DNA of 64,000 nt, from assembly GCA_026014735.1 (NCBI GenBank), contig JAOZHT010000001.1, positions 124,001 to 188,000 of the forward strand, given 5' to 3'. The stretch comes from Candidatus Bathyarchaeota archaeon. Lineage in GTDB: Archaea > Thermoproteota > Bathyarchaeia > Bathyarchaeales > Bathycorpusculaceae. Under the pieces are notes generated by a model. The model worked only from the letters and a program-made list of their open reading frames with translations, was not told the DNA's origin and made no database searches. Each line of letters begins with the position of its first letter. The stretch's first letter is position 1. Shown here one piece after another: positions 61,607 through 64,000 of the stretch. Both the position numbers and the translations under genes were made by a program.

Positions 61607-64000
61607 CTACGAGTTATAGACTTTTACTGAATCTACAAACAAGTTCACGGGCATATACTCGTAGTTGATTTCAGCCACTATTGCAATGTACCTGAAGTCA
61701 TTTACAGAGTATCCACCGTCAACCCATCCGGGGAAACCTGACCATTCAAGCCAGCCTTCTTTTGTTATCACCCAGTCATTGTTATTGTTGTAGGAGACGC
61801 AAACATAGTAGTGGCTCCAGTAGGTATCGATTGAATAACCGTAAAAGTAAATTTGACCGTGCGCTTCCCTGTTCATTGCGCCGACAATTACGCCTCCATC
61901 GCCCTCGTAATACCAACCCCAAATTTGCGCATAATCATTATCATTGCCACTTCCCACCATTCCTTCTGGGTTATCGACGTATCCACTGCCATAATTTGAG
62001 CTTGTAACAATCTCTGGTACCCAATAATGGGCAGAGAACTCATTTGGGTCTGGAATTACAAGAACTGAATCAACGTTGAGAAGTGAGGGCTGGCTATCTG
62101 CGTAGACGACTATCGCTATGTAATTAAAAAAGCCCTGGTATTCTCCGACATCGATCCATCCGGGCGTGGTTTGAGTTATCCAAAGATTGGAGTTGACTGG
62201 GACCCAACCGCTTCCACCATAGTAGGAGACCCATACTTGTACATGACTGTTATACCCCGTGTTGGTATTTCCATAAAGGTATATGTGGCCTATCGGGTTC
62301 CATGGTATGGCTCCAACAATTACTGCTTGATCTTCGTCGCCAATTGCATAAAGAGTGGTGAAGCTGTTATCGTTTGAGCCGCCTTCTATGCCGTCAGGAT
62401 TACTTACGCCTGCATTACCATAAGATGTTGCAGGGCCGTGCTCATTTACAAAATACTGGTATAGATGTATATTTCCGTTGCCATAAACCACCAAAGTACT
62501 TCCAGTATACGGGGGATCGTCCCATTCCTGAGTTTGCCAGTTCCATTGCGGCCACACTGCTCCAAAACCGTTATGCAAGTCCGTACTCCCAAATAACTCA
62601 TTGAAGTTTTTCAACGAAGACTCATCCAAGGCGTCATTAACTGAAATATCGCATGTTAATGCATACCAGAAGAAATTCTCAAGCCACGTCGCATACTTTG
62701 GGGATATTCCCTCTATCGTCTGGTCTAAAGCTGCTGAACCGAAAGGAAAGCCGATGTAACAAAAGTTACTCCCATCAGGGGATTGATAACCATCATCACT
62801 CAACTCGCCATAATCTTGACCAATCTCGTGACCCGTCCATGCATATGGCATTCCGCGCGCTCGACCAGCTACCTCTCCTTGCCAACTTTGACCAGTTATC
62901 GGATTGGTAAGGTTGGCGGAATAACAGGTATTTATGAACGTAAAGAAGGATTTTCCTGCAGAAGTCACGCTTGATATGTTCATATCATAGACGGCGTTTT
63001 CCTTAACCGTAGCTGGATTACTGGCAGTTCCAACACGTGTGCCAATATTATCTTCGAAGCAGAAATGAAATTCATTTGAAGCCCCCGGGAAGTTCCACTC
63101 GTTTCCGACACCATGGTCAAAATCGAGTACTGCAGTAAGGGCGTAATTTGTTTCAGCATCAGTGAGATTACTTATGATTTTAGTCGCGATTGATCCTGAA
63201 CCCTGATAATTGTCAGCTGCGTAACCATCATCTTTAAAGTAGTTATTTATTGCGTTGCTACTTATTTGTTGGCGGTTAATTTCATTTTCAGTTTTACGCC
63301 AATTATCCCAATCGCCTGGTATTTGAGTATCATTTGCACCAGTACTTTCTGCACCCCAGATCAAGGACCGTCTCGTTGGCTCGACAGCCCCTACAGTATA
63401 CATAGAACCCAACAGCGTCGAAAAAGACAACAAAAGGCAAAGCAGTAATCCGCTAAGCTTCAATGACTGTCTACGCACGTTTTTCTGCTTCAACCAAATA
63501 GGCGCAACTCCAAGCGTAAACAATACAAGGGCGAAAAGAGGCACAAAGATGCTTCCTACGGAACTTGTTTCGGCTGCATTTGGATTCTCTGTTGGGTCAA
63601 CCGCGGCGACTTGATCTGCTGGTGGATCAATTGTTGATATTCTCTCATGAATATAACAGACTTCCCCCGTATCAGCCCAGACATAAACGTCTATTCCATA
63701 GACATTGCCCGGGTAGAATTTATCAAGGCTAATCCACACGTGCCGCATAGGGTAAAGCGCCAGTGGATCAAAACCCCGTGTCGTATTAGCATCGACGCTA
63801 CTAGCAAAAACTGTCTGGATTACCATTGCATTGGCAATTTGGAAATTCATTACCTCAACAGTAGAGTTATCAGATTTCATGTTCCAATTGAAATTTGTGA
63901 CTGCATTTGAAGCGATATCGATGGCTTGTTTTTCAGTGACCTTCACGGATGTGCTAGCAACGTTGTAAATGTCCCAGTTATCGATAAAGTAGCTTAAGAC
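61607..64000 (-). CDS. large surface protein with PepSY-like and caspase-like domains, 5' end missing
   Basis: The frame stays open to the right edge, so the N-terminus is outside. I number from GTG 63946. Residues 1-110 are PepSY-like (VTEKQAIDIASNAV). Residues 130-185 contain two hydrophobic helices. The first (SVGSIFVPLFALVLFTLGVAPIWL) looks like a C-terminal anchor and the second (LKLSGLLLCLLLSFSTLLGSMYTVGA) like a signal peptide. Then a clan CD cysteine-peptidase-like region has H278 in L-D-F-D-H-G and C341 in FTFINTCYSA. The C-terminus holds two tandem jelly-roll repeats (GHIYLYGN / GQIYFYGY). It may be two joined proteins. Protease activity is a hypothesis. Confidence 0.7.
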   Translation of the reverse strand, partial: VLSYFIDNWDIYNVASTSVKVTEKQAIDIASNAVTNFNWNMKSDNSTVEVMNFQIANAMVIQTVFASSVDANTTRGFDPLALYPMRHVWISLDKFYPGNVYGIDVYVWADTGEVCYIHERISTIDPPADQVAAVDPTENPNAAETSSVGSIFVPLFALVLFTLGVAPIWLKQKNVRRQSLKLSGLLLCLLLSFSTLLGSMYTVGAVEPTRRSLIWGAESTGANDTQIPGDWDNWRKTENEINRQQISSNAINNYFKDDGYAADNYQGSGSIATKIISNLTDAETNYALTAVLDFDHGVGNEWNFPGASNEFHFCFEDNIGTRVGTASNPATVKENAVYDMNISSVTSAGKSFFTFINTCYSANLTNPITGQSWQGEVAGRARGMPYAWTGHEIGQDYGELSDDGYQSPDGSNFCYIGFPFGSAALDQTIEGISPKYATWLENFFWYALTCDISVNDALDESSLKNFNELFGSTDLHNGFGAVWPQWNWQTQEWDDPPYTGSTLVVYGNGNIHLYQYFVNEHGPATSYGNAGVSNPDGIEGGSNDNSFTTLYAIGDEDQAVIVGAIPWNPIGHIYLYGNTNTGYNSHVQVWVSYYGGSGWVPVNSNLWITQTTPGWIDVGEYQGFFNYIAIVVYADSQPSLLNVDSVLVIPDPNEFSAHYWVPEIVTSSNYGSGYVDNPEGMVGSGNDNDYAQIWGWYYEGDGGVIVGAMNREAHGQIYFYGYSIDTYWSHYYVCVSYNNNNDWVITKEGWLEWSGFPGWVDGGYSVNDFRYIAIVAEINYEYMPVNLFVDSVKVYNS

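Overview
The window is archaeal. It encodes an IF-1A-type initiation factor, a ribosomal protein of the L35Ae family, a TFS/RPB9-like zinc-ribbon transcription factor, a TrmB regulator and large surface proteins with C-terminal membrane anchors. GTG and TTG starts are frequent. Some genes have a Shine-Dalgarno sequence and others look leaderless. The gene mix (pyruvate phosphate dikinase, many beta-propeller and beta-helix surface proteins, many small zinc-ribbon proteins) fits a TACK-type archaeon such as Bathyarchaeia. That placement is my inference and is not proven by any single marker.

Layout. 1-5.5 kb: the end of a surface beta-propeller protein, a ParB/Srx-like protein, an MgtC-like membrane protein and pyruvate phosphate dikinase. 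5.5-29.5 kb: a long glycan locus, mostly on the + strand. It holds three polytopic GT-C-type proteins, at least six soluble glycosyltransferases, nucleotide-sugar enzymes (epimerase, dehydrogenase, GDP-mannose dehydratase, GDP-fucose synthase), a sugar amidotransferase fused to its own glutaminase, two methyltransferases, a Nudix hydrolase and a Wzx-type flippase. No oligosaccharyltransferase with a WWDYG motif is seen, so the glycan may be transferred by an enzyme encoded elsewhere. A decayed IS200/IS605 element lies inside the locus at about 24.3-24.8 kb. 29.8-34.2 kb: a heliorhodopsin, a SOUL haem-binding protein, a flavin split-barrel protein, a TFS-like factor and a TrmB regulator. 34.3-38 kb: a full-length paralogue of the first surface protein and a HEPN-like protein.

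38.3-51.3 kb is a GC-rich, tightly packed head-and-tail virion cassette. In order it encodes a prohead protease, capsid cement, HK97-fold major capsid protein, winged helix, portal, fibre, connector, neck, tail terminator, tail tube, tail assembly chaperone with a T TTT TTA slippery site, gp10-like protein, a very short tape measure and a tail hub. Cellular genes flank it on both sides. I see no terminase, integrase, replication or lysis gene. The open frames are all intact. It is therefore either a stripped provirus or a domesticated, gene-transfer-agent-like particle, and it is the most interesting object in the window.

51.4-64 kb: translation and transcription genes (IF-1A, L35Ae, zinc ribbons, a possible Rpb5-like protein), two paralogues of an archaeal family with a D-x-x-G-x-G-D-L-L motif, a YihY/BrkB membrane protein, a nucleotidyltransferase with a small partner, a PH-domain membrane protein, a SnoaL-like protein, a beta-helix surface protein, and a large surface protein with a caspase-like His/Cys pair that runs off the right edge. 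No tRNA, rRNA or CRISPR array was recognised.
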